NCBI GenBank assembly: GCA_943331145.2
Contig: CALQKL020000125.1
Coordinates: forward strand, 1 to 6,538
Source: Chitinophaga pinensis
GTDB lineage: Bacteria; Bacteroidota; Bacteroidia; Chitinophagales; Chitinophagaceae
Reading direction: 5' to 3'
DNA length: 6,538 nucleotides
The position numbers were made by a program, and so were the translations under genes. Below are positions 1 to 6,538 of this stretch, piece by piece. The notes beneath the pieces are model-generated. The model had not been told where the DNA came from and made no database searches. It saw only the letters and a list, made by a program, of their open reading frames with translations. Numbering within the stretch: the stretch's first letter is position 1; each line of letters begins with the position of its first letter.

Positions 1-696
1 CGAAACAATAGTAGTATATGCCATTGCATCGTTTTCTTCCAAAGTTTTCATGATACCAGCAATGGTAGACGCTTTTTGTCCGATGGCTACATAAATACAA
101 TAAACAGGCTTTCCTGCTTTATAAAATTCTTTTTGATTGATGATGGTATCAATAGCAATGGCAGTTTTACCTGTTTGACGATCGCCAATGATCAACTCAC
201 GTTGTCCACGACCAACTGGAATCATCGCATCAATCGCTTTGATACCTGTTTGTAAAGGTTCTTTAACTGGCTCTCTGAAAATTACCCCTGGTGCTTTACG
301 CTCCAATGGCATTTCATATAATTCGCCTTTAAGTGGTCCTTTTCCATCAATTGGTTCTCCCAAAGTATTGATTACACGACCGCTCATTCCTTCACCTACT
401 TTAATAGATGCGATTTGACCTGTACGTTTTACTTTGTCGCCTTCTTTAATTTCGCCGCTATCCCCCATCAATACCACACCTACATTGTCTTCTTCAAGGT
501 TTAAGGCAATTGCTTTAACGCCGTTATCAAATTCCACCAATTCACCCGAACGAACATTATTTAGTCCGTAAATACGTGCAATACCGTCTCCGATTTGAAG
601 TACAGTACCTACTTCTTCTAAGCTGGCTCCAACATTAAAGTTGCTTAACTGCTGGCGAAGTATCGCCGAAATTTCATCTGGTTTGATTTCTACCAT
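1..696 (-). CDS. atpA: F1Fo ATP synthase subunit alpha, N-terminal part (cut by window edge)
   Basis: This is the non-catalytic, nucleotide-binding alpha subunit of the F1 head of ATP synthase, which forms the alpha3beta3 hexamer on the cytoplasmic face of the inner membrane. The 232 visible codons begin MVEIKPDEISAILRQQLSNF. Residues about 25-95 form the N-terminal beta-barrel (VGTVLQIGDGIARIYGL, then a GELVEF-like strand). The nucleotide-binding domain follows, with GRVINTLGEPIDGKG near 106-120, PLQTGIKAIDAMIPVGRGQR near 147-166, and the Walker A loop GDRQTGKT at 171-178. The frame is intact to the edge; a full alpha subunit is roughly 500-530 residues, so more than half lies off the left side. 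The start is the ATG at 694-696, which gives the expected family N-terminus. The leader is A/T-rich with no clear Shine-Dalgarno, as is common in Bacteroidota. No atpH (delta) gene precedes it, and an exact promoter lies about 75 bases upstream, so the gene appears to begin a transcript. Identification is very secure. Confidence 0.98.
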   Translation of the reverse strand, partial: MVEIKPDEISAILRQQLSNFNVGASLEEVGTVLQIGDGIARIYGLNNVRSGELVEFDNGVKAIALNLEEDNVGVVLMGDSGEIKEGDKVKRTGQIASIKVGEGMSGRVINTLGEPIDGKGPLKGELYEMPLERKAPGVIFREPVKEPLQTGIKAIDAMIPVGRGQRELIIGDRQTGKTAIAIDTIINQKEFYKAGKPVYCIYVAIGQKASTIAGIMKTLEENDAMAYTTIVS

Positions 697-771
697 AATA
701 TTAAAATTGAATATTAAATTGAATACTAAGCATGTTGAATCAAATGAAACAACACCTTTTAAAATCGGTTG

Positions 772-802
772 CAAAGGTAGGGCTGAAGAGATGAATGACA
801 AA
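772..802 (-). promoter_or_regulatory. Bacteroidota sigma-A promoter for atpA
   Basis: Read on the minus strand, TTTG (799-802) is followed after exactly 19 bases (780-798) by TACCTTTG (772-779). This fits the published Bacteroidota primary sigma-factor consensus, TTTG at -33 and TAnnTTTG at -7, with optimal spacing. A start a few bases past the -7 box, near 765, would leave a leader of about 70 bases before the atpA ATG at 696. This leader contains a 10-base direct repeat (704-713 and 716-725). The location and exact consensus match make this a strong call; the start site itself is inferred. Confidence 0.85.
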
Positions 803-1000
803 AAAAGAAACAAGAAAAAGTAAAAATATATCAAACAGACAAAACTGCAGGGTTTCTTATTTTATAAAAAGGCCTGATTTTACAAAATGAAACTCAGGAA
901 TATGAGGTTAGTAATCAACTTAAAAAGATTTTTTTAAATATAAGTTTATTCAAAAATATTCGAATTAAAATAAAGTATAACTTACGCCTCATTTACTTTT

Positions 1001-1035
1001 TTTGTGACATAAAAACAAAATAAGAATTAGATTTT
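1001..1035 (+). promoter_or_regulatory. Candidate weak Bacteroidota promoter for the M36 peptidase
   Basis: TTTG at 1001-1004 is followed 23 bases later by TAGATTTT at 1028-1035. That matches seven of eight positions of the TAnnTTTG box (the last base is T, not G), and the spacing is at the long end of the range reported for Bacteroidota. Transcription would start about 15-20 bases before the ATG at 1059. The match is imperfect and the region is AT-rich, so chance is possible. If real, it is a weaker promoter than that of atpA. Confidence 0.35.
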
Positions 1036-1058
1036 ATTATCCTAAATGATTTAAATTA

Positions 1059-1112
1059 ATGAAAAAGTTATTGGTTGTAATTGCGCTATTAACAAGTTTT
1101 TTTGTGAATGCA
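1059..1112 (+). other. Sec signal peptide of the M36 peptidase
   Basis: The N-terminus MKKLLVVIALLTSFFVNAQE has a two-lysine n-region, a hydrophobic core (residues 4-16) and an NA|QE cleavage site, predicted between Ala18 and Gln19. No lipobox cysteine is present, so signal peptidase I is expected. Export to the periplasm through Sec is the first step for T9SS cargo, which agrees with the C-terminal tail. Confidence 0.9.
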
Positions 1113-4100
1113 CAGGAGTTGAATAAACAAACAGTGTTTAATTTGCTGGAAAAAAATAAAGAAAGTATTGGGTTGTCGAAATTAGATATTGAAAATTCAA
1201 TCATTACCAATGCGTATAAAAGTCATTCTTCCGGCTTGACTTTTATTTATTTACAACAATCGCATAATGGACTCCCAATATTTAATCAATTAAAGACAAT
1301 TGTGTTTAAAGATGAGGCCCTCGTTTCTAATGAAGGTTTTCGCATTGAAAATATTGAAGCTTTAACAAAGCAAATACGCGTATTTCCAACGGTTACACCG
1401 AGTGATGCATTGATAACTGCACTTAAAGCCCATCATATTTTAATTCCGTCAACACTTAATGCTACTACAGTTATACCTGGAAGAAAATACAATTTCGGCA
1501 AAGCTAATATTGCAACAGAAAATATCACAGCGGAATTATTATGGGTTCCTTTAAATGATGCAAATGAAGTTAAATTAGCATGGCAGATTTATTTAGTTCC
1601 AAAAAATACTTCAGATTATTGGATGATTAGAGTTGATGCGCATGAAAACAAAATCATCAATAAAAACAATCTTACGGTTTTTTGTGATTGGGAATCTAAC
1701 AAAACAGAAGGTCGCAAACTTTGGGAACGTACTAATTTTATTTGCTCAAATAAACAAAATAAAGCGACTCAATTAGACATGCCTATTTTTGGGCTAAATG
1801 AATTTTTAAATTCAAGTCCAGCCATTGTTAATAGTGCAACTTATCGGGTTATTAAATACCCGGCAGAAAGTCCAATACATAATGGAGGATCACCTCAATT
1901 GGTAACAAATCCATGGACTGCTGCACCCGGAAATGCAACAAGTTTAAAATGGCACAGTACTGGCACCGCAGATTATAACTATACACGTGGAAATAATGTT
2001 TGGGCAAGAGAAGATAATAGTGGTAGTAATACAGCCGGAAATCCAGCAACATCAACCACTTCATCTGATCCGTTGAGTTTTGATTTTGTACCAGACTTTA
2101 CATTGTCTCCATCAACAAATATTAGTGTATCAAATCAGTCGTTTAACATCACCAATCTATTTTATTGGAACAACATATTTCACGATGTGCTTTATCAATA
2201 TGGATTTGATGAAGTGTCTGGTAATTTCCAATCTAATAATCAGGGGCGTGGCGGAGCAGGAAACGACTATGTACTAGCTGATGCGCAAGATGGAAGTGGG
2301 ACAAATAATGCAAATTTTTCCGCACCTGCTGATGGGGCGAGTGGAAGAATGCAAATGTATTTGTGGAATTCAATTCCATCATTGAAAGTAAATACGCCTG
2401 CATCAATTGCTGGTCAATATCAAGCAATAGAAAGTAATTTCAGTACAGCAAATAAATTAATTAATGTTGGCCCGCGTACTGGACAAGTAGTGTATTACAA
2501 TGATAATGCAGCAGGAACAACACACGAAGGTTGTTTGGGTGTTCCCGCAAATACAGTATTAGGTAAAATTGCATTAATAGATAGAGGGAATTGCAATTTC
2601 ACAATCAAAGTTAAAAACGCTCAAGATGCAGGTGCAATTGGGGTAATCATGGTAAATAACATACAAGGTGCGCCAATTACAATGGGCGGAACAGACAATA
2701 CGATTACAATTCCAGCGGTAATGGTTACTTTAAATGACGGACTTACATTTAAAAATCAATTAGCAAATAATTTAAATGTTACGTTGGCTGTTGGTCCTAG
2801 TATTGATGGCGATGTTGATAACGGCGTTGTTTGTCATGAACATGCACATGGGTTAAGCATACGTTTAACTGGCGGCGCAGCAAATTCTTCTTGCTTAAAC
2901 AACGCAGAGCAAATGGGTGAAGGTTGGAGCGATTACTATGGATTGATGCTTACACAAGATTGGGCGACTGCTAATTTAAATACGGGTTCATATCCAAGAG
3001 GAATTGGTAATTATGTAGTAGGACAAACGCCAAGTCAAGTTGGCATTAGATCGCAACAATATTGTACAGAGTTTGACATCAACAACAAGGTGTATGCATC
3101 AACTATACCAACTGAAGTGCATGATCTTGGTGAAATTTGGTGTGCTACAATTTGGGACATGACATGGAATATTATAAATCAAACAGGAGTTATTAATCCC
3201 AATATTTATGATGTAAATTCTTCAGGAGGAAATAACATTGCAATGAAACTGGTAACAGAAGGCATGAAAATTCAACCTTGCAGTCCAGGTTTTATTGATG
3301 GAAGAAATGCCATTTTAAAAGCGGATTCTATTCTATATGGCGGCGTTCATACTTGTCCAATTAAGGAAGCATTTAGAAGAAGAGGTATGGGCGAAAAAGC
3401 TACACAAGGTTCTTCAGGAAGTGTTACAGATCAAGTGGCAGATTATACGCCGTTTATAAAATTATCTAAAACGCAAAGTATCAGCGAAGCGCTTGAAGGG
3501 CAAAGCATAACCTATACAAGTGTAGTGAGCAGCTGTAGTCCTTTAACAGGTTACGTTTTAAGGGATACACTTCCTACAAATGTTACTTATGTATCTGGTG
3601 GAACTTATGATGCAGCAACTAGGGTTGTTAGTTTCCCTGTTGGTTTTGCTACAGCACAAACTCAATCATTTTCATATGTTGTTTCTGTAAATTCGGGTAG
3701 TTATTTCACCCCAGTTACTTTATTAGATGAGCAAATAGCGAGCACCTCAATACCTGCAACATTAACAGCAAGTTCAACAACGGCAAACACTTGGACAGTT
3801 TCTAACGTTCAAAGTCAGAGTGCACCAAATGCATTGTTTACAAATAATTCGGCAACAACCTCAGATCAAAAATTAGAAACAACAAACGCCATTCCTTTGG
3901 GAAATGGAACAGCATCTTTTAGCTTTAATCATTCATTTAATACACAATCAAAAACAGATGGTGGATTGGTAGAAATATCAACAAACAATGGCACTACTTG
4001 GCTTGATTTAACCAACAAAATAACAAACGGATATTATAATAGCGTGCTTGGTACTACCGGCGCAAATCCTTTGGCAAATAGAAATGCTTGGTCTGGAAAT

Positions 4101-6538
4101 TCGGGAGGATTTATAAAAAGTTCGATTAACCTTAGCAGTTATGCTAGTCAATCTGTAAAATTAAGGTTTAGATTTGGATCTAATTCAACAGTTGGTGGAA
4201 ACGGTTGGTTTGTAGATGATGTATTGTTGAAACAAGAACCTGTTGTTAATATTCGATCTAGTTTGTTTGATGGAACCAGTACACGTGTAAATTATTCAGA
4301 TACAGTTACAAAAATTGTACAAACAGTTACCTGTACTAACGTAGCTGTAAACGCACAACCAAATAACATTACAGCATGTGATGGTGCTCCAGTTAATTTC
4401 AGTGTAGTTGCAAATGGAACTTCTCCTGTTTATCAATGGCAAATAAGTACAGATGGCGGAATTAATTTTACAGATATTTCAGGAGCCACAACTTCATCGC
4501 TTGTATTAAACGCAGTTACAAGTAGCATGGAAAATTACAGATATCGTGTACAAATAAGCAATGCTTGTCCTTCTACAGCTACATCTACAATCGCAATTTT
4601 ACATGTTGGATTGCCAGCAGAAATTGTGAATCAACCAACTGGTGTTACTGCATGTGTTGGAACTAATGCCAATTTCAGTGTAGTAGCAAATGGAAATCCA
4701 AATACGTATCAATGGCAAGTGAGTACAGATGGTGGTGTTACTTTCACGGATATTACAGGAGCTACCGGAAATGCGTACACGTTAAGTAATGCTACTGCAG
4801 CTCAAAACGGTAATAAATATCGTGTAGTTATTTCAAGTTGCAGTACTCTACCGGTCATTTCAAATCCGGCAACATTAACCGTAAGTAATTTAGCAACCAT
4901 TGCTACACAACCAAACAATGTTAATGCATGTAGTGGCGGAAATGCTTCAATTACAGTTGTTGCTTCAGGAAGTGAATTGGTATATCAATGGCAAGTAAGC
5001 ACAGATGGCGGTATTACATTCAATGATATTTCTGGCGCAACAACAAGTAGTTTATTGTTGAGTGGAATAACCAATGTGTTTAATAATAATAAATACCGAG
5101 TAAAAATCAGCAATAACTGTGCGTCAAATGTTACTTCAACATCAGCTACATTATTGGTGAGCGAACCTGCAACAATTACTAGTCAGCCAATAAGCCAAAC
5201 CATTTGCGAAGGCACTAATATTAATTTTGCTGTAACAACAGTAGGAAACAATGTTAGCTACCAATGGCAAGTAAGTACAGATGGAGGGATAAGCTTTACA
5301 AATATTACGGGAGCAACAAATGCATCTTACCAATTGAACAGTGTTTCTCCTTCTTTAAATAATAATTTATACAGAGCAGTGGTATTTAGTTGTAGTCCTG
5401 TTGGATTAAATTCAGCAACGGCAATATTAAATGTAACCAGTTTGCCTTCAATATTAACTGCGCCATCAAATACAACTGCTTGTGTAGGAAATGCTGCCGT
5501 ATTTGGTATAGAAGCAACAGGTGATAATGTACAATATCAATGGCAGATGAGTTCTGATGGAGGGATAACATTCAATGATATTTCAGGCGCTACTGCAGCC
5601 AGCATAACGATCAATAATGTTGGAATAAATATGAACAATTATTTAATTAGGGTTTTATTGTCAAATACTTGTTCTGCTTCAGTTTTATCACCTGCTGCGA
5701 CTTTAACGGTTAATGCTCAAGCGTCAATTGTTTCAAACCCCGCTAACCAATCTGCTTGTCCAGGAAATACCGCTTCTTTTAGCGCAGTAGCAACAGGTCC
5801 AGATTTAAGTTATCAATGGCAAATGAGTACTGATGGAGGAACAACATTCAATGATATTTCTGGAGCGACTTCTTCAAATTTAAATATTGCAAATGTTACA
5901 GCATCCATGAATAACAATCAATATCGTGTGAAATTGTCAACGAGTTGTTCGGCGACTTCAATATCAACAAATTCGGCAGTTTTAACGGTTTTGCCTCAAG
6001 CAAATATTTTGAGCAACCCTTCTGATTTTTCAGGATGTGCTGGTTCAGATGCTTCCTTTAGAATTTCAGCAGAAGGAACAAATGTGCAATATCAATGGCA
6101 AGTTAGTACAGATAACGGCGCTAGCTATACGAACATAAGTGGCGCTACAAATAATACACTATTGTTATCTGCAATTACGAATAGTATGAACAATAACATT
6201 TATAGGGTAATTGTATCTGCGAACCCATGCGGAAACGTTAGCACAACAGCTACATTAAACATTTCTGCATCACCAATCGTAACCATTCAAGCATCACCGT
6301 ATAAAAATCTATTCCCTGGGCTTTCTACAACATTAACAGCAAGTTCAATCCCAGCAAGTACTTCATTTAATTGGTTTAAAAATGGAAATTTAATTTCTGG
6401 AGTAACAGGTAATTCATTGACAGTTGATTTTGATGGTAGGGGAAGCTATACAGCAAAGGCATTATCTGAGTGTAATAATATTTCGAATACATTAATCGTT
6501 GGAGATTCTGCTACGAGCAATATGTTTATTTATCCAAA
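1059..6538 (+). CDS. Secreted M36 (fungalysin-type) zinc metallopeptidase with PA insert, Ig-like repeats and probable T9SS sorting tail; 3' end off window
   Basis: This open frame runs 1826 codons to the window edge without a stop. Visible modules by residue: signal peptide 1-18; FTP-type propeptide roughly 20-90, including SGLTFIYLQQ.HNGLPIFN; the rest of the prosegment to about 254; M36 catalytic region about 255-782; DUF11-like domain 798-890; MAM/immune-inhibitor-A-like beta-sandwich 908-1057; seven Ig-like repeats 1096-1739; a divergent Ig-like module 1740-1818; and the start of a probable T9SS sorting domain ending in FIYP. The predicted zinc site is HEHAH at 593-597 (His593, His597, catalytic Glu594) plus Glu621 in GEGWSD, so the enzyme should be active once its propeptide is removed. 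It probably acts outside the cell or on the cell surface as an endopeptidase; the beta-rich tail may bind substrate or extend the enzyme from the surface. The ATG at 1059 is chosen because it opens a good signal peptide, and the ATG at 1046 hits a stop after one codon. There is no clear Shine-Dalgarno. With a usual sorting domain, the full protein would be about 1,900 residues. The peptidase family is certain; the natural substrate is unknown. Confidence 0.95.
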   Translation, partial: MKKLLVVIALLTSFFVNAQELNKQTVFNLLEKNKESIGLSKLDIENSIITNAYKSHSSGLTFIYLQQSHNGLPIFNQLKTIVFKDEALVSNEGFRIENIEALTKQIRVFPTVTPSDALITALKAHHILIPSTLNATTVIPGRKYNFGKANIATENITAELLWVPLNDANEVKLAWQIYLVPKNTSDYWMIRVDAHENKIINKNNLTVFCDWESNKTEGRKLWERTNFICSNKQNKATQLDMPIFGLNEFLNSSPAIVNSATYRVIKYPAESPIHNGGSPQLVTNPWTAAPGNATSLKWHSTGTADYNYTRGNNVWAREDNSGSNTAGNPATSTTSSDPLSFDFVPDFTLSPSTNISVSNQSFNITNLFYWNNIFHDVLYQYGFDEVSGNFQSNNQGRGGAGNDYVLADAQDGSGTNNANFSAPADGASGRMQMYLWNSIPSLKVNTPASIAGQYQAIESNFSTANKLINVGPRTGQVVYYNDNAAGTTHEGCLGVPANTVLGKIALIDRGNCNFTIKVKNAQDAGAIGVIMVNNIQGAPITMGGTDNTITIPAVMVTLNDGLTFKNQLANNLNVTLAVGPSIDGDVDNGVVCHEHAHGLSIRLTGGAANSSCLNNAEQMGEGWSDYYGLMLTQDWATANLNTGSYPRGIGNYVVGQTPSQVGIRSQQYCTEFDINNKVYASTIPTEVHDLGEIWCATIWDMTWNIINQTGVINPNIYDVNSSGGNNIAMKLVTEGMKIQPCSPGFIDGRNAILKADSILYGGVHTCPIKEAFRRRGMGEKATQGSSGSVTDQVADYTPFIKLSKTQSISEALEGQSITYTSVVSSCSPLTGYVLRDTLPTNVTYVSGGTYDAATRVVSFPVGFATAQTQSFSYVVSVNSGSYFTPVTLLDEQIASTSIPATLTASSTTANTWTVSNVQSQSAPNALFTNNSATTSDQKLETTNAIPLGNGTASFSFNHSFNTQSKTDGGLVEISTNNGTTWLDLTNKITNGYYNSVLGTTGANPLANRNAWSGNSGGFIKSSINLSSYASQSVKLRFRFGSNSTVGGNGWFVDDVLLKQEPVVNIRSSLFDGTSTRVNYSDTVTKIVQTVTCTNVAVNAQPNNITACDGAPVNFSVVANGTSPVYQWQISTDGGINFTDISGATTSSLVLNAVTSSMENYRYRVQISNACPSTATSTIAILHVGLPAEIVNQPTGVTACVGTNANFSVVANGNPNTYQWQVSTDGGVTFTDITGATGNAYTLSNATAAQNGNKYRVVISSCSTLPVISNPATLTVSNLATIATQPNNVNACSGGNASITVVASGSELVYQWQVSTDGGITFNDISGATTSSLLLSGITNVFNNNKYRVKISNNCASNVTSTSATLLVSEPATITSQPISQTICEGTNINFAVTTVGNNVSYQWQVSTDGGISFTNITGATNASYQLNSVSPSLNNNLYRAVVFSCSPVGLNSATAILNVTSLPSILTAPSNTTACVGNAAVFGIEATGDNVQYQWQMSSDGGITFNDISGATAASITINNVGINMNNYLIRVLLSNTCSASVLSPAATLTVNAQASIVSNPANQSACPGNTASFSAVATGPDLSYQWQMSTDGGTTFNDISGATSSNLNIANVTASMNNNQYRVKLSTSCSATSISTNSAVLTVLPQANILSNPSDFSGCAGSDASFRISAEGTNVQYQWQVSTDNGASYTNISGATNNTLLLSAITNSMNNNIYRVIVSANPCGNVSTTATLNISASPIVTIQASPYKNLFPGLSTTLTASSIPASTSFNWFKNGNLISGVTGNSLTVDFDGRGSYTAKALSECNNISNTLIVGDSATSNMFIYP
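1821..3404 (+). other. M36 catalytic region with zinc-binding motifs
   Basis: Residues about 255-782 cover the mature peptidase. Family landmarks in order are ATYRVIKYPAESPIHNGG, near 260-277, the ITNLFYWNNIFHDVLYQYGF segment beginning at about residue 364, RMQMYLWN, the zinc motif HEHAH (593-597; bases 2835-2849) followed by GLSIRLTGG, GEGWSD (620-625) with the third zinc ligand Glu621, HDLGEIW (688-694), and a C-terminal part ending in EAFRRRGMGEKA. Known fungalysin structures use two HEXXH histidines and the Glu of GEGW as zinc ligands; all are present here. The His597-to-Glu621 spacing is 24 residues, and I recall about 26 in the fungal enzyme. His688 may be the residue that stabilises the transition state, which is inferred from its conserved setting. 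Confidence 0.92.
2469..2762 (+). other. PA (protease-associated) domain inserted within the M36 region
   Basis: Residues about 471-568 match a PA domain: a GCLGVP segment, GKIALIDRGNCNF, VKNAQDAGAIGVIMVNN, and ITIPAVMVTLNDG. Two cysteines (492 and 512) are placed as in the PA disulfide. The domain sits between RMQMYLWN and HEHAH, so it splits the catalytic region, as seen in some bacterial M36 and other secreted peptidases. PA domains are usually taken to control substrate access or protein interaction; that role is inferred here. Confidence 0.85.
3450..3728 (+). other. DUF11-like beta-sandwich domain
   Basis: Residues about 798-890 follow the peptidase. They show the DUF11 pattern: GQSITYTSVV, then GYVLRDTLPTNVTYVSGGTY, a VVSFPVG strand, and a QSFSYVVSVNSG strand. 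Domains of this type are common in large bacterial surface proteins, usually as structural spacers. No catalytic residues are evident. The call rests on strand pattern and the D-T-L-P motif. Confidence 0.65.
3780..4232 (+). other. MAM / immune-inhibitor-A-like beta-sandwich domain
   Basis: Residues about 908-1057 begin with TANTWTVSN and contain SAPNALF, a GLVEIS.NNGTTWLDL strand pair, WSGNSGGFIKSSINLSSYA, VKLRFRFGSN, and end with GWFVDDVLL. This order is typical of the jelly-roll domain found beside M6 and M36 peptidases in Bacteroidota, often annotated as immune-inhibitor-A-like, MAM-like or choice-of-anchor. It may bind calcium, carbohydrate or protein; nothing in the sequence decides which. 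Confidence 0.7.
4344..6275 (+). repeat. Seven in-frame tandem Ig-like repeats, about 276 bases each
   Basis: The units begin at 4344, 4620, 4896, 5172, 5448, 5724 and 6003. Five are exactly 276 bases (92 codons), the sixth 279 and the seventh 273. The YQWQ tyrosine codon falls at 4431, 4707, 4983, 5259, 5535, 5811 and 6090. The shared core is YQWQ(V/M/I)S(T/S)D(G/N)G followed by F/Y.(D/N)I(S/T)GAT. Each unit has one cysteine near its start (such as TACVG) and one near its end, after an (Y/I)R(V/A) strand, suggesting one disulfide per domain. Such Ig-like repeats are frequent in secreted Bacteroidota proteins. Here they probably form a rod or adhesive stalk between the peptidase and the sorting domain. 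A role in adhesion is inferred. Confidence 0.92.
6276..6512 (+). other. Divergent eighth Ig-like module
   Basis: Residues about 1740-1818 still look Ig-like (a LFPGLSTTLTAS strand, FNWFKNGNLISGVTGNSL, GSYTAKALSECNN), but lack the YQWQ-STDGG core and the first cysteine of the preceding seven. It is of the WFKNG type often found directly before the sorting domain in T9SS cargo. It is best read as a separate subfamily, not a decayed copy of the array. Confidence 0.65.
6513..6538 (+). other. Start of probable T9SS type A C-terminal sorting domain (truncated)
   Basis: The last visible residues are TSNMFIYP, followed by a partial AA- codon that could be Asn or Lys. T9SS type A sorting domains typically begin with a YPNP motif and run about 70-90 residues to the end of the protein. 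The position after the last Ig-like module fits. Only the first few residues are in the window, so this is likely but unproven. Confidence 0.65.

Larger units (their letters stand above)
697..1058. other. Divergent intergenic region between atpA and the peptidase gene
   Basis: These 362 bases separate the two divergent start codons. The half nearest atpA carries its promoter. The remainder is very AT-rich and holds a weaker candidate promoter for the plus-strand gene. An all-A/T inverted repeat (TTAAAAA at 920-926 and TTTTTAA at 931-937) could form a weak hairpin, but no gene ends here, so a terminator is not expected. I see no convincing open reading frame, tRNA, riboswitch or operator. In particular, no atpH-like coding sequence is present on the minus strand upstream of atpA. 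Confidence 0.8.

Noticed and set aside
188..418. Plus-strand 76-codon open frame
   Set aside because: It lies wholly inside atpA on the opposite strand, where the minus-strand frame gives an unambiguous ATP synthase alpha sequence. It has no recognisable domain.
641..823. Plus-strand 60-codon open frame running from atpA into the intergenic region
   Set aside because: It overlaps the atpA start and the whole atpA promoter in antisense, has low-complexity lysine-rich residues at its end, and resembles no known protein.
920..937. Inverted repeat TTAAAAA / TTTTTAA as a terminator
   Set aside because: The stem is only A/T pairs, and it lies between two divergent genes where no transcript is expected to end.
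1852..2427. Short open frames on both strands inside the peptidase gene (1852-2064 -, 2080-2277 +, 2233-2427 -)
   Set aside because: They fall within the well-conserved M36 region and show no family resemblance; they are out-of-frame reads of that gene.
5151..5571. Minus-strand open frames inside the Ig-like array (5151-5333, 5386-5571)
   Set aside because: They are antisense to the repeated coding sequence and have no identifiable features or start signals.
4344..6275. Tandem repeat array as a CRISPR or non-coding satellite
   Set aside because: The 276-base period is in frame, has no stops, and encodes recognisable Ig-like domains.

Overview
The window looks like a piece of a low-GC Bacteroidota chromosome, plausibly Chitinophagales or Flavobacteriia; genus cannot be resolved from this sequence. 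Four things support this. The ATP synthase alpha N-terminus is of Bacteroidota type. An exact Bacteroidota sigma-A promoter (TTTG, 19 bases, TAnnTTTG) lies upstream of it. Start codons have no clear Shine-Dalgarno and sit in A/T-rich leaders. The large secreted protein has the usual type IX secretion system (T9SS) build: signal peptide, M36 peptidase, Ig-like repeats, and the first residues of a C-terminal sorting tail.

Layout: positions 1-696 hold the first 232 codons of atpA (F1 ATP synthase alpha subunit) on the minus strand, cut by the left edge. Positions 697-1058 are an AT-rich divergent intergenic region with a strong atpA promoter and a weaker candidate promoter for the plus-strand gene. 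Positions 1059-6538 are one uninterrupted plus-strand reading frame of 1826 complete codons with no stop, cut by the right edge.

The large gene encodes a modular secreted metallopeptidase. In order it has a signal peptide, an FTP-type propeptide, an M36 (fungalysin-like) zinc peptidase with HEHAH and GEGWSD motifs and a protease-associated (PA) domain inserted ahead of the active site, a DUF11-like domain, a MAM/immune-inhibitor-A-like beta-sandwich, seven homologous Ig-like repeats of about 92 residues, an eighth divergent Ig-like module, and the start of what looks like a T9SS type A sorting domain (FIYP at the edge).

The two genes are divergent and have no evident functional link: one is core energy metabolism, the other probably degrades extracellular or surface protein. 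I see no RNA genes, mobile elements, CRISPR arrays or confident terminators. The most unusual points are the near-perfect 276-base period of the Ig array, its patchy nucleotide similarity between units, and the absence of atpH directly upstream of atpA. I found no evidence of an entirely new kind of system.
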